The notes: a model not told the origin generated them from the letters alone. Positions 18,493-27,935 are shown, numbered from the stretch's first letter. The stretch: 64,000 nucleotides of DNA from Dasania sp. GY-MA-18 (GCF_024734385.1 NZ_JANHAP010000002.1:186001-250000); one strand, 5' to 3'. A program made the numbers and translations.

Positions 18493-19707
18493 ATGGCGGC
18501 CTTTTCCTATCTGGCATTAACTCCGCAAGGCAAGCAATCTAAAGGCGTATTAGAGGGCGATAGTACCAGGCAAATTCGCCAGCAACTGCGTGAGCAGCAG
18601 TTAACCCCCTTAGAGGTTAAACCGCTGGTAAACGATAACACTGCAACCCCCGCCAAAAGGCTGAGCCGCAGCCCTAAACTCAGCGTCGCGGATTTGGCCA
18701 TGCTGACTAGGCAGCTAGCCACCCTGGTGCAGGCCAGCTTACCGTTAGAAGAGGCGCTCAATACCGTTGCCAAGCAAAGTGAGCGTGCCAAGGTGCGGGG
18801 CATTATTTTATCGGTGCGCTCAAAAGTGTTAGAGGGCCATAACTTAGCTTCCAGCATGGCGGAGTTCCCCAATGCCTTCCCCGCTTTGTTTCGCGCCACC
18901 ATCGCGGCCGGTGAGCATGCCGGACATTTAGATCTGGTGTTAAATAAACTGGCTGATTATTGTGAAAACAGCTATGCCTCTAGGCAAAAAGCCATGTTGG
19001 CGCTGCTATACCCCATACTGCTATTTATTATGGCGGTAGCCATAGTGGCGGGGCTAATGGCCTTTGTGGTGCCCGATGTAGTAGAGGTGTTTGTCGGCCA
19101 GGGGCAGGCGCTGCCTGCACTTACTAGCGGCTTAATTGCCTGCAGTAATTTTGTGGTGGACTACGGTTTGTTCATGCTAGTGGCGCTGATCGCGGCGATC
19201 ATAGCTTTCAAAGCTGCGTTGAATAACGCTGGTTTTCGCCTGTGGGTAGATAAGCAATTGCTGCATCTGCCATTGCTGGGGCGGCTAACCCGCGGCGGTA
19301 ACTGTGCGCGCTATGCCAGCACTTTATCGATATTAACCACCAGCGGTGTGCCCTTGGTAGAGGCCATGCAAATTGCGGCGCAGGTTATGGCCAATAGTTT
19401 TTTAAAGCAGCGGGTGGTGGCTGCGGCCCAGCAGGTGCGCGAAGGGGGCAGTTTGCACCGGGCCTTGGAGCAGTGCGGCTATTTCCCTCCTATGATGGTG
19501 CATATGATAGCCAGTGGTGAGCTTAGTGGTGAGCTGGACACTATGCTGGGCCGGGTGGCAGAGCATCAGCAAAAAGAGCTGGATAATTTAATCGCCACCT
19601 TGGTGGGCTTTTTTGAGCCTGCCATGTTGTTGTTTATGGGCTGTGCGGTGTTATTGATAGTCGTCGCTATACTGCAGCCTATTTTTGATCTCAATACTTT
19701 GATTTAG
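18493..19707 (+). CDS. gspF: Type II secretion inner-membrane platform protein GspF
   Basis: A 404-residue polytopic platform protein with two T2SSF repeats. The N-terminal cytoplasmic domain (FSYLALTPQGKQSKGVLEGD) is followed by a helical repeat and two hydrophobic helices near residues 170-190 and 220-245, then the second repeat and a last membrane helix (MLLFMGCAVLLIVVAILQPI). It couples GspE to the pseudopilins and GspL. Length is normal for GspF. Confidence 0.96.
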   Translation: MAAFSYLALTPQGKQSKGVLEGDSTRQIRQQLREQQLTPLEVKPLVNDNTATPAKRLSRSPKLSVADLAMLTRQLATLVQASLPLEEALNTVAKQSERAKVRGIILSVRSKVLEGHNLASSMAEFPNAFPALFRATIAAGEHAGHLDLVLNKLADYCENSYASRQKAMLALLYPILLFIMAVAIVAGLMAFVVPDVVEVFVGQGQALPALTSGLIACSNFVVDYGLFMLVALIAAIIAFKAALNNAGFRLWVDKQLLHLPLLGRLTRGGNCARYASTLSILTTSGVPLVEAMQIAAQVMANSFLKQRVVAAAQQVREGGSLHRALEQCGYFPPMMVHMIASGELSGELDTMLGRVAEHQQKELDNLIATLVGFFEPAMLLFMGCAVLLIVVAILQPIFDLNTLI

Positions 19708-19731
19708 CGTTACACATCGCGGAGGTGGCCT

Positions 19732-20163
19732 GTGGGCTTACAAAAGGGTTTTACATTAATAGAAATCATGGTGGTAGTGGTGATCATCAGCGTGCTGATA
19801 GGTCTGGTCGCGCCTAATATTTTAGGGCGGGTGGATGAAGCTCGGGTGACCGCTGCCAGGGCCGATATCGCCACCTTGGAGCAGGCCTTAGATATGTATA
19901 AATTAGATAACCACCATTACCCCAGTACCGACCAAGGCTTGCAGGCATTAGTGGTTAAACCCAGCGGTGAGCCTCAGGCTAAGTCTTGGCGGCCTGAGGG
20001 TTACTTAAAAAAATCGCAGTTGCCGCAAGACCCCTGGGGCGGTGAGTATCAATATCTTAGCCCCGGTAGCAGCGGAGCCTATGACCTGTATTCCCACGGT
20101 GCCGATGGCAGAGAGGGCGGTGAGGGTTATGATGCTGATATAGGGAATTGGGATACGCCGTGA
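19732..20163 (+). CDS. gspG: Major pseudopilin GspG
   Basis: A 143-residue major pseudopilin. Prepilin cleavage site KG|FTLIE at residues 5-6 with the conserved Glu5 of the mature protein, then the hydrophobic stalk (IMVVVVIISVLIGLVAPNIL). The C-terminal half carries the GspG signature DPWGGEYQYLSPG and the Asp-rich calcium-binding loop (GADGREGGEGYDADIGNW). The start is GTG with GGAGG six bases upstream. It needs a prepilin peptidase that is not encoded in this window. Confidence 0.97.
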   Translation: MGLQKGFTLIEIMVVVVIISVLIGLVAPNILGRVDEARVTAARADIATLEQALDMYKLDNHHYPSTDQGLQALVVKPSGEPQAKSWRPEGYLKKSQLPQDPWGGEYQYLSPGSSGAYDLYSHGADGREGGEGYDADIGNWDTP

Positions 20164-20720
20164 GCCAGCTCGCGCCAGTGAGGCATAGCGTCGGCATTAG
20201 CCAAAAGTCGCAGGGCTTTAGCTTAATCGAAATCTTATTAGTATTGGCCCTGCTGGGTATACTACTGGGCTTGTTTAGCGCCAACTTAAGCCCCAGCCCG
20301 CAACAGCAACTAAATCGCGAAGCCAAACGGCTACAGGCCGTGTTGCAATTTGCAGCTGATGAGGCGGTTATGCAAGGCCAGGAACTGGCCTTAGCGCTGC
20401 CCGAGCAGGGCTATCAAATACTGGGGTTTAACCCGCAAAAATCAGCATGGCAGGCCTTGGAAGATAAGGCATTTAAGGCCTATCAACTACCCAGTGCTAT
20501 AAGTTTGCAGCTAAGTTTACAGGACCAAGCCCTTAGCGATACTGAGCGCCAGCAATTACAAAAACTAAAAAAACAGCAGCGCAATGAGCTGCCTGTCCCG
20601 GTCATTGTGTTGTTAAGCAGTGGCGAAATCACTGCCTTTGAGTTGCGCCTAAGCTCGGCTGCCATCAATAGCGAAAGTATTGTTTATAGTGATGGCTTTA
20701 ATGGAGTGGCGTTGCGATGA
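20160..20720 (+). CDS. gspH: Minor pseudopilin GspH
   Basis: Minor pseudopilin with an unusually long leader (about 20 residues) before the prepilin site QG|FSLIE and a hydrophobic stalk (ILLVLALLGILLGLFSANL). The globular domain ends with a SIVYSDGFNGVALR strand. GTG at 20160 overlaps the gspG stop as GTGA and is my preferred start; TTG at 20148 would add four residues. Mature length is about 165 residues, in the family range. Confidence 0.9.
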   Translation: MSQLAPVRHSVGISQKSQGFSLIEILLVLALLGILLGLFSANLSPSPQQQLNREAKRLQAVLQFAADEAVMQGQELALALPEQGYQILGFNPQKSAWQALEDKAFKAYQLPSAISLQLSLQDQALSDTERQQLQKLKKQQRNELPVPVIVLLSSGEITAFELRLSSAAINSESIVYSDGFNGVALR

Positions 20721-21082
20721 GGTTGCGCTGGCGCGGTTTTACCTTATTAGAGGTGTTAGTGGCCTTGGCTATATTAGCCATCTCGGCCATGGCTATTAGT
20801 AGGCAAATAGCTAATGGCCACAGTCATCAGCAACAACTGGCCTATAAAACGACCGCCATGATAATTGCCGAGAATGAATTGGCCACGCTGATGCTGAGCG
20901 AACATTGGCCAGCACTGGGGCGCGAAGAAAATACCCTGCAATGGGGCGGTTTGGATTGGCAGCTAGAGCGTGAGGTGGCCGCTACCTCGGAGCCCTGGTT
21001 GCGGCAAATAAATATCAAGATACGCATGGCGGGCAAGGCTGGCGATTTAGTTAGCTTGGTCGCCTATAGAGGCCGCTACTAA
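20717..21082 (+). CDS. gspI: Minor pseudopilin GspI
   Basis: A 121-residue minor pseudopilin of the GspIJK tip complex. Prepilin site RG|FTLLEVLVALAILAI at residues 7-8 with Glu5. The globular domain is small, with a central LDWQLEREV strand and an end segment SLVAYRGRY. Its ATG overlaps the gspH stop (ATGA), which points to translational coupling. Confidence 0.94.
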   Translation: MRLRWRGFTLLEVLVALAILAISAMAISRQIANGHSHQQQLAYKTTAMIIAENELATLMLSEHWPALGREENTLQWGGLDWQLEREVAATSEPWLRQINIKIRMAGKAGDLVSLVAYRGRY

Positions 21083-21735
21083 TGCGGGCGCGGTTAAAGC
21101 TGGGTCAGCAAGGCCTGACGTTAATCGAGGTGCTTATTGCCTTAAGCATATTCGCTTTAATCGGGCTGGGCTCTGGGCGTTTACTGAGTACAGTCATAAG
21201 CTCACAACAAATAAACCAAGAGCACTCGCAGCAGCTGGCCAGCTTGCAGCGCAGCATGAGCGTGATAGACCGCGATTTACAATTTTTTGCTGATAGGCCC
21301 ATACGCGCCGGGGCTGATCAATTGGCCAGCTTGGTTTTGGCCGAGGATTATAGTTTGGAATTAACCCGTGCGGGCTGGCGTAACCCCCTGATGTTAGAGC
21401 GCAGCCAGTTACAGCGCGTGGCTTATGATGTGGGCTATCACCCGCAGCGCGATGATGCTAGCAGCCCTCATTATCAGAGCAATGTGCGCTATTTACGTCG
21501 CCATTATTGGCCTCACTTAGATAGGGTAGAGCGCAGCCAATCGCCCATTACCCAGCTGTTAATGGCTAATGTAATTGCTTTTGATGCTCAGGCGATTAGC
21601 GATCAGGGCAGCCACAAACAATGGCCTATAAAGCTAAACAGTCAGTCCCAAGATGTACCTGAGCTTAAAGGCTTAGCGATGAGCATTACACTGAAAGATA
21701 CGGCGTTATTATCTCGCGTCTACAGGTTTAACTAA
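21082..21735 (+). CDS. gspJ: Minor pseudopilin GspJ
   Basis: A 217-residue minor pseudopilin. Prepilin site QG|LTLIEVLIALSIFALIG near residue 10, with Leu instead of Phe at mature position 1 and Glu5 kept. The GspJ-type segment SLQRSMSVIDRDLQFFADRPIR and a late VYRFN end are present. It is coupled to gspI and gspK by TAATG overlaps. Confidence 0.94.
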   Translation: MRARLKLGQQGLTLIEVLIALSIFALIGLGSGRLLSTVISSQQINQEHSQQLASLQRSMSVIDRDLQFFADRPIRAGADQLASLVLAEDYSLELTRAGWRNPLMLERSQLQRVAYDVGYHPQRDDASSPHYQSNVRYLRRHYWPHLDRVERSQSPITQLLMANVIAFDAQAISDQGSHKQWPIKLNSQSQDVPELKGLAMSITLKDTALLSRVYRFN

Positions 21736-22673
21736 TGGCTAGGCGGGTGGCTCAACAGCAGGGGGTAGCCCTGGTCAGCGTGTTATTGGTGTTTGCCTTA
21801 ATCACTGTGATTGCCAGTGAAATATTGGCGGTAAATTATCGCGACATTAAAAAAACACAGCATCAATTCAGCAGTAAGCAGGCCTATTATTATGCGCTGG
21901 GTGGGGAGTCACTGGCCAGGCAGTTGCTATACCGAGATATGGCCAGCAGTACTAATAAAAGTGATGGCTTTAAAGATACCTGGGCGCAGCCATTGGAGAG
22001 TTATAATATTAACGAGGGCACGATGACCATAGAGATTATCGATTTACAAAGCCGTTTTAATATTAATAATTTGCTGAGCAGTAACGATGCGGCTGACCCC
22101 GTTTATTTACAGGCTTTTAAGCAGCTGCAGGATCAACTAGACACTCAGCCCAGCATCGCGCCAGCGTTGGTGGATTGGTTGGATAGTAATCAGCAGCTAA
22201 GTGCTGGCGGCGCTGAAGATTTAGCCTATAGCAATAAGACTAGGCCCTATTTGGCCGCTAATCGAGCGCTTTACGATAAAACCGAGCTGCTCCTGTTAGA
22301 GGGCTTAAGCTATGAGGCCTATAATGAATTGGCCGAACATGTCAGTGTGTTACCGCAGGGTAGTAAAATTAATCTCAATACGGTGACTGGTACGGTGTTA
22401 AAAGCCTTGGTTCCGGCATTAAGTGCCAGCGAACTGAGCCAGATAGAACAATTACAAAATCAAGGTGGTCTAGAGAGCACAGCGGCATGGTTCAATAAGC
22501 CTTTTGCTGCCAAACTTAAAAGCCAGGCAAGCTTGTTTTCGGTGAGCAGTGAGTACTTTGAGGTCAGGGTAAAAAGCCTTTATGATGGACGGGTTGCCCT
22601 GCTAAGCACAACGCTACATCGCAATGCTAATAAGAGCGAAATTCGCATAATGAAACGTCACCATGATCAATAA
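21735..22673 (+). CDS. gspK: Minor pseudopilin GspK (tip subunit)
   Basis: A 312-residue pseudopilin with the large alpha-helical insert typical of GspK. Cleavage site QQG|VALVSVLLVFALIT; the mature protein lacks Glu5, which is normal for GspK as the tip subunit. The HhH-like middle includes INLNTVTGTVLKALVPALSA. It would cap the pseudopilus with GspI and GspJ. Starts at TAATG on gspJ and overlaps gspL by 11 bases. Confidence 0.94.
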   Translation: MARRVAQQQGVALVSVLLVFALITVIASEILAVNYRDIKKTQHQFSSKQAYYYALGGESLARQLLYRDMASSTNKSDGFKDTWAQPLESYNINEGTMTIEIIDLQSRFNINNLLSSNDAADPVYLQAFKQLQDQLDTQPSIAPALVDWLDSNQQLSAGGAEDLAYSNKTRPYLAANRALYDKTELLLLEGLSYEAYNELAEHVSVLPQGSKINLNTVTGTVLKALVPALSASELSQIEQLQNQGGLESTAAWFNKPFAAKLKSQASLFSVSSEYFEVRVKSLYDGRVALLSTTLHRNANKSEIRIMKRHHDQ

Positions 22674-23940
22674 TTCTCAGCATAGCCTGATCATACGCAT
22701 CACCACACTCGCTATAAATCAAGATAGTGAGTTGCAGTGGTTTTTATTTGATCACTCACAGCAGTTAATACAAAAAGGTTGTGATGCTTTGGCGTCTATC
22801 AAGGAAGCCTTGCCCGCTGCGATTAGGGCCGAGGTTGCCATACATGTGATAGTGCCCAATGATGCCGTGTTGTTGGCGAGGGTGAATATACCCAGCCGCA
22901 ACCAGCGCCATATTAAACAAGCCCTACCGTTTGCCATAGAAGAGTTTATCGCCCAAGACTTAGAAAAAGTGCATATGGCTATGCCGCAGCAGCTGGACCC
23001 CAGCCATGAGCAAATAGATGTAGCTATTATTGAGCACAGCCTGTTAATTTCATGGTTGGATTTATTGCACCATCATCAGCTCAGCCCACAAACCATGGTG
23101 ATAGACACGCTTTGTGTGCCTATAGAGCCGCAACAGCACAGCGTGTTAATCGATGGCGAGCAGGTTTTGTTACGTTTAGGTTTATACCATGGTGTGAGCT
23201 GCGAAAGAGCCAGCTTTAATGCTATCTATAGCCAGCTAATCGCAGAAAATTTTACTGAAGATAACGCACCTGTTTTACAGTGTGTTTACAGTCAGGCAGA
23301 GTCTGAAGCAGAGGCTAGCCTAAACTATCAAGGCGCTGTTAAAGAAAGCTTTTATAAAGAGGCGGCTAGTGAAATTTTAGCCGCTAATTTACTTAAGCAG
23401 GGTGCTGAACAGATTAATTTATTGCAGGGCGGTTATAAGCAGGGCAAACAAGAGAGTGGGGGCTTTGAATTGTGGCGGCCTACATTTATCGCGGCGGCAG
23501 CCAGCTTGCTGTTGTTTGTTATCAGTCATTTAGCCAGCGCCTGGTATTTTTCCTGGCAGGCTGAGCAATTGCGCCAAGAAAGCATTAGTTACTATAAGCA
23601 ATTATTCCCTAACGAGCGGCGGGTGGTTAGCCCTAAACGGCAATTGCAAAACCATTTGCGTTTAATTAGCAGCGGCGAGGGCGGGGCTTTTTTGTCTACC
23701 CTGGCTGCCATCTCAGCAGAATTCAAACCCTATACTCAGACTGGACAGATTGCAGTAAAACAATTGGCCTATACACAGGATAATCATTTATTGCGCTTTG
23801 AATTAAGTAGCCAAACCATAGAGCAGCTGGATAGCTTAAAGCAGCAGTTATCCGCTATAGGCATTAAAGCGGTAATAGGTTCCGCCCGTGCGCAAGAAAA
23901 TACGGTGATCAGTAATATGACGGTGGAGGCACAGCCATGA
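22663..23940 (+). CDS. gspL: Type II secretion platform protein GspL
   Basis: A 425-residue bitopic protein. The cytoplasmic actin-like domain (residues 1-265) includes the QALPFAIEEFIAQDLEKVHMA segment and binds GspE. One membrane helix lies near residues 275-295 (IAAAASLLLFVISHLASAWYF), followed by a periplasmic ferredoxin-like domain. It overlaps gspM by four bases (ATGA). Confidence 0.93.
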   Translation: MINNSQHSLIIRITTLAINQDSELQWFLFDHSQQLIQKGCDALASIKEALPAAIRAEVAIHVIVPNDAVLLARVNIPSRNQRHIKQALPFAIEEFIAQDLEKVHMAMPQQLDPSHEQIDVAIIEHSLLISWLDLLHHHQLSPQTMVIDTLCVPIEPQQHSVLIDGEQVLLRLGLYHGVSCERASFNAIYSQLIAENFTEDNAPVLQCVYSQAESEAEASLNYQGAVKESFYKEAASEILAANLLKQGAEQINLLQGGYKQGKQESGGFELWRPTFIAAAASLLLFVISHLASAWYFSWQAEQLRQESISYYKQLFPNERRVVSPKRQLQNHLRLISSGEGGAFLSTLAAISAEFKPYTQTGQIAVKQLAYTQDNHLLRFELSSQTIEQLDSLKQQLSAIGIKAVIGSARAQENTVISNMTVEAQP

Positions 23941-24437
23941 ACCTTGCAGATTGGTATAGCCTGCCGCTAGTGCAAGCCTGCATGCATCGCTACCAGCAAT
24001 TATCAGAGCGAGATCAGCTGGCAGTAAAAATATTAAGCGTTTTCTTATTTATTATTGTAATAGTTTACGGGGTGATAGTTCCCTGCATAGACTATAGCGC
24101 CAGCGCTAAACAACAGTATCAGCAAGCGCAAGCCGATTTACAGTGGATGAAAACCAACACCCCTGCCAATTTAGCTACCGCACCCCGCCGTAATCCCAAC
24201 GAGTCTATTTTGGGCATAGCCAGTTCCAGTGCTAAAAAATATTATATAGAGTTTCAGCGCTACGATGCACAGGATGAAAATACCCTGCGCATCAATATAG
24301 AGCGGGTGTTGTTTAAAAACTTAGTGCTGTGGTTAGAGTATTTAGAAAAACAACACGGTATTAGTTTGTCCAATATTAATATAGAGCAGCAGGGCAACCC
24401 CGCCTATGTTAATGCCCGCGTGGTGATTAAAGGTTAG
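23937..24437 (+). CDS. gspM: Type II secretion protein GspM
   Basis: A 166-residue bitopic protein: an amphipathic N-terminal segment (YQQLSERDQLAVKILS), one membrane helix (VFLFIIVIVYGVIVPCIDY) and a periplasmic domain ending in NARVVIKG. It partners GspL in the platform. gspN does not follow; the next gene, two bases downstream, is gspA. Confidence 0.92.
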   Translation: MNLADWYSLPLVQACMHRYQQLSERDQLAVKILSVFLFIIVIVYGVIVPCIDYSASAKQQYQQAQADLQWMKTNTPANLATAPRRNPNESILGIASSSAKKYYIEFQRYDAQDENTLRINIERVLFKNLVLWLEYLEKQHGISLSNINIEQQGNPAYVNARVVIKG

Positions 24438-24439
24438 CT

Positions 24440-25420
24440 ATGTATAAAGAGTATTTTGGCCTAAGCGAGCTGCCATTTTCTATAGCGCCTGACCCCAGCT
24501 ACCTCTATATGAGCGACAAGCATAGAGAAGCGCTGGCGCATTTAATTTACGGGGTGGGTGACCAGGGTGGTTTTGTAGTGCTAACCGGCGAGGTGGGCAC
24601 CGGTAAAACCACGGTGTGCCGCTCGGTGTTACAGCAGTTGCCAGAGAACGCTAATATCGCTTTTATAATCAATCCGCGGCAAAGCATTAATCAGTTGCTG
24701 CAGTCGATTTTTTCAGAACTTAGCATTCCCTATCGCGAAGGTATGACCAGCAAGGCCATGATAGATAGGCTTAATGCCTATTTGCTGGGTGCCCATGCCG
24801 AAGGCCGCAACACTATTTTAATTATTGATGAGGCGCAAAACCTGGCAGTAGATATATTAGAGCAGCTGCGCCTGCTGACTAATTTAGAAACTGATGAAAA
24901 AAAATTACTGCAGCTAGTGTTATTGGGTCAGCCTGAGTTAAACGATATTCTCGCTCGCGACGATATGCGTCAGTTAGCGCAACGCATTACGGCTAGGCAT
25001 CATTTATCACCCTTATCTAAAACGGAAGTGGCCGAATATATACAGCACCGCTTATCTGTGGCGAAGTGCCATAGTGAGATTTTTTCGGCGGCAGCCATAA
25101 AAAAAATCTATAAGTTTAGCGGTGGGGTGCCACGCTTAATTAATTTAATCTGTGATCGCTGTATGCTGGGTGTGTATTCCAGCAATGCGGCAATAGTGGA
25201 TGGCAAGGTGGTTAACAAAGCGGCCAATGAAATCTTCAGCCATCACAGGCTAAAAAAATCGTGGCCTAGGCCTTTAGTGTACGCCTCGGTAATGGCGCTA
25301 ATGATTTTGCTATTGACCTTTCTCATCAAAAACAACTATCTGGCGGTTAGTGTGGGTAATGCTAGCTTAAGCAACGCTGTGGCCAACCCTCAGCCTAGCG
25401 AACAGGTTGAGGCTTTATAA
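24440..25420 (+). CDS. gspA: GspA/ExeA-like AAA+ ATPase, short form
   Basis: A 326-residue protein that starts MYKEYFGLSELPFSIAPDP, the usual ExeA/GspA opening. Walker A is GEVGTGKTT and Walker B is ILIIDEAQNL; the sensor region SGGVPRLINLICDR is present. A single membrane helix (ASVMALMILLLTFLI, about residues 284-300) is followed by only about 25 residues. Aeromonas ExeA is far longer (about 550) and continues into a periplasmic peptidoglycan-binding domain, which is absent here. With GspB it helps place the secretin in the outer membrane in other bacteria. Overlaps gspB by one base. Confidence 0.88.
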   Translation: MYKEYFGLSELPFSIAPDPSYLYMSDKHREALAHLIYGVGDQGGFVVLTGEVGTGKTTVCRSVLQQLPENANIAFIINPRQSINQLLQSIFSELSIPYREGMTSKAMIDRLNAYLLGAHAEGRNTILIIDEAQNLAVDILEQLRLLTNLETDEKKLLQLVLLGQPELNDILARDDMRQLAQRITARHHLSPLSKTEVAEYIQHRLSVAKCHSEIFSAAAIKKIYKFSGGVPRLINLICDRCMLGVYSSNAAIVDGKVVNKAANEIFSHHRLKKSWPRPLVYASVMALMILLLTFLIKNNYLAVSVGNASLSNAVANPQPSEQVEAL

Positions 25421-25989
25421 TGTCGTATATTTTAGATGCCTTAAAAAAATCTGATCAGCAGCGCCAGCAGGGTGCAGGCCCTAGCTTGCAAACCATACAT
25501 CGCCCTGTGTTGGTCAGCAGCGACAGCCCCTTACTCAAGTTGATACTGTCTTTACTGCTGTTATTGCTGTTTGCGCTGGCGGTGGCTGGTGCTTGGTATT
25601 TTTTCTATGCCAATAAGTCTATGGCCGTACTTGATCCGCAGGCTGTGAGTGAGCCAGCGGCAAAGCCCTCGGTTGCCAGTAGCCCGCTACCCCAGGCTGA
25701 AACGGTGGCCGTGGTTGAGCAGCCTCCGGTTACGTCTTTAAACGCATCGGCTATACGCTTTAATGACTTGGATGCTAATACCCGTACAGCCATACCTGGG
25801 TTAACCTTTTCTTTTCATGTTTATTCCGACAACCCCAGCCTGCGCACGATTATTATTAATAACCGTCGGGTCAAGGAGGGGGCCTTGGTGGAAAAAGATT
25901 TGCAGTTAGAAGAGATTACACCACAGGGTGTGGTGTTAATTTGGCAAAACCGAGTACGATTTAGTATTGATGTGGTTGAATCCTGGTAA
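25420..25989 (+). CDS. gspB: GspB/ExeB-like secretin assembly protein
   Basis: 189 residues. It begins MSYILDALKKSDQQRQ, the family signature. One membrane helix near residues 40-62 (LLLLLLFALAVAGAWYFF) is followed by an Ala/Pro/Val-rich periplasmic linker and a C-terminal domain of about 70 residues (GLTFSFHVYSDNPSLRTIIINN ... GVVLIWQNRVRFSI). It partners GspA. Last gene of the T2SS operon; no strong terminator follows. Confidence 0.9.
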   Translation: MSYILDALKKSDQQRQQGAGPSLQTIHRPVLVSSDSPLLKLILSLLLLLLFALAVAGAWYFFYANKSMAVLDPQAVSEPAAKPSVASSPLPQAETVAVVEQPPVTSLNASAIRFNDLDANTRTAIPGLTFSFHVYSDNPSLRTIIINNRRVKEGALVEKDLQLEEITPQGVVLIWQNRVRFSIDVVESW

Positions 25990-26063
25990 ACCACTCGTGA
26001 TGTTGCTGCGGCCTTTACTAAGCCGAGCTAGTTCTTTTTATTTTTTACAGTTGATGAGTTGTT

Positions 26064-27017
26064 ATGAAAGGCGTAATTCTAGATTTTGATACGCTAGCCG
26101 CAGAGGATTTGCAGTTAAGTGAGTTAATGGCGCAGTTGGATGATTGGTCAATTTACCCCAGTACCAGTCCCGAGCAAGTGCAAGAGCGCATAGCGGCAGC
26201 CGAGGTGGTGTTGAGCAATAAGGTAAGACTCGATGCTGAGACGATAAAGCAAAATCCGCAATTAAAACTCATAGCGGCTATGGCTACTGGCACTGACCAT
26301 ATTGCGGTAGCACAGGCCAAGGCCCAGGGCATAGTGGTTTGCAATGCCCGTGCTTATTCCACCGCCAGTGTGGCGCAACACACTATCACCTTAATGCTGG
26401 CCCTAAGTACCCGTTTATTGGATTACCATCAGGCTGTGCAGCAGGGGGCTTGGTCTAAAAACCACTTCTTTTGTTTATTGGATTACCCCATACAGGAGTT
26501 GGCTGGTAAAACCTTGGGGCTAATCGGCTATGGTAACTTGGCGAAAAAAGTTGCAGCTATAGCCCAGGCCTTTGATATGGAGATTATCATAGCCGAGAGT
26601 TTAACCGGCGATAAAAGCCAGCCCGGCAGGTTGCCGCTCAATACGGTATTGGCGCAGGCCGATATCATTAGCTTGCATTGTCCTTTGAGTGAACATACCC
26701 GCAATTTGATCACTGACCAGCAGCTGGCGCTAATGAAAAGCACAGCCTTATTAATCAACACCGCTAGAGGTGGCATAGTCGACGAGTCCGCTTTGGCGCA
26801 GGCACTTAAAAGCGGTGTTATAGCAGGCGCGGCCATGGATGTATTGGCCACCGAGCCTCCTGCGGAAGATAGTGTTTTACTGCAAAAAGATATACCCAAT
26901 CTGATTATTACACCACATAGTGCTTGGGCCAGCCGGGGCTCTAGGCAGCGTTTGGTTGATCAGTTGGCCGCTATAGTCAGTGCCTATAAAGCGGGTGACC
27001 CTATACAGCAGGTTTAG
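26064..27017 (+). CDS. D-isomer-specific 2-hydroxyacid dehydrogenase (glycerate/hydroxypyruvate type)
   Basis: A 317-residue NAD(P)-dependent oxidoreductase, probably acting on hydroxypyruvate or a related 2-oxo acid. The Rossmann segment LGLIGYGNLAKKVA is in the middle; the catalytic Arg is in NTARGGIVDE, the Glu in DVLATEPP and the His in ITPHSAWAS. The first 100 residues form the catalytic lobe (ATGTDHIAVAQAKAQGI). It most resembles HprA glycerate dehydrogenases, but the substrate is not proven. It stands alone after the T2SS operon. Confidence 0.85.
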   Translation: MKGVILDFDTLAAEDLQLSELMAQLDDWSIYPSTSPEQVQERIAAAEVVLSNKVRLDAETIKQNPQLKLIAAMATGTDHIAVAQAKAQGIVVCNARAYSTASVAQHTITLMLALSTRLLDYHQAVQQGAWSKNHFFCLLDYPIQELAGKTLGLIGYGNLAKKVAAIAQAFDMEIIIAESLTGDKSQPGRLPLNTVLAQADIISLHCPLSEHTRNLITDQQLALMKSTALLINTARGGIVDESALAQALKSGVIAGAAMDVLATEPPAEDSVLLQKDIPNLIITPHSAWASRGSRQRLVDQLAAIVSAYKAGDPIQQV

Positions 27018-27116
27018 CTTATGAATCATTGAGAAATTGATTTGTGTCAGCACTTTTTTAGGGGTATTGTTTTACACTGCTATTCTTTCTTACCGGCTTG
27101 TTAACAGGAGTGTGTT

Positions 27117-27935
27117 ATGTCCAGCAGTATTACTAAAGTGTTTGTGGTGGTAGACCCCAGTATTGATAAGCAGGTGGCGTTAGAGCGGGCTATTATCACC
27201 TCTCACTACAGAGATAAAGATGCGGTACAAATTCAGGTGTTTGTTGGCGTGGATTCTGAGTCGGCCAATATGCGTGCTAATAACGACAACCTGCACCGCG
27301 ATCAAAATTGGTATATAGAAACGATCAAAGAGCCGCTAGAGGCTGCTGGTTTAAGCTATAGCGTGTCTTTTTCTTGGTCTTTAGAGTGGCAAGAGTCCAT
27401 CTTGCAAGAGGCTAAGCATTTTGGTGCCGAAACTATTTATTTGCCAGTGCAGAAAAAAACCAATAAGCGTCGTTTCACTTTTAGTGAAAACAAGTGGGAC
27501 TTGTTAAAAACGGCTAACTGCCCAGTGGTGTTAGTGCGTCCTGATGCTAAAACTGAGCGCAAGGTGGTATTGGCTGCGGTTAATTTCCAAGCTGAAGATG
27601 AAGATCACAAAGCGCTTAATGCTCGCATTATCGAAAGGGCTAAGTGGATAGCTGAATCCTATGGCGCCAACCTGCACTTGGTGAACGGTTATAGAGATTC
27701 TATGAAGTACCCTGACCGTGGTAATTTGGTGAAAAAATCAGGTGTGGCTAGCGATAAAATACATGTGCTACAAGGTTACACCGATGAGGTGGTTGCCGAG
27801 GTAGCGACCAAGGTTAACGCCGATGTGGTGGTGATGGGTACGCTAGGGCAAACAGGTAAGGTGAAAACTCGCCGCGGTAATACCGCAGAGCGGGTTATTG
27901 CTAACTTGGATGTGGATACTATTGTGGTTAACTAA
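27117..27935 (+). CDS. Tandem-domain universal stress protein
   Basis: 272 residues built from two Usp domains (about 1-140 and 145-272). Each ends with a typical strand (CPVVLVRPD; VDTIVVN). The second has the nucleotide-loop-like VVMGTLGQTGKVKTRRGNTAERV, close to the ATP-binding GxxG..GS pattern. UspE-like cytoplasmic stress protein; ligand unknown. An AGGAG site lies 7 bases before the ATG, and a strong terminator follows, so it is a single-gene unit. Confidence 0.88.
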   Translation: MSSSITKVFVVVDPSIDKQVALERAIITSHYRDKDAVQIQVFVGVDSESANMRANNDNLHRDQNWYIETIKEPLEAAGLSYSVSFSWSLEWQESILQEAKHFGAETIYLPVQKKTNKRRFTFSENKWDLLKTANCPVVLVRPDAKTERKVVLAAVNFQAEDEDHKALNARIIERAKWIAESYGANLHLVNGYRDSMKYPDRGNLVKKSGVASDKIHVLQGYTDEVVAEVATKVNADVVVMGTLGQTGKVKTRRGNTAERVIANLDVDTIVVN

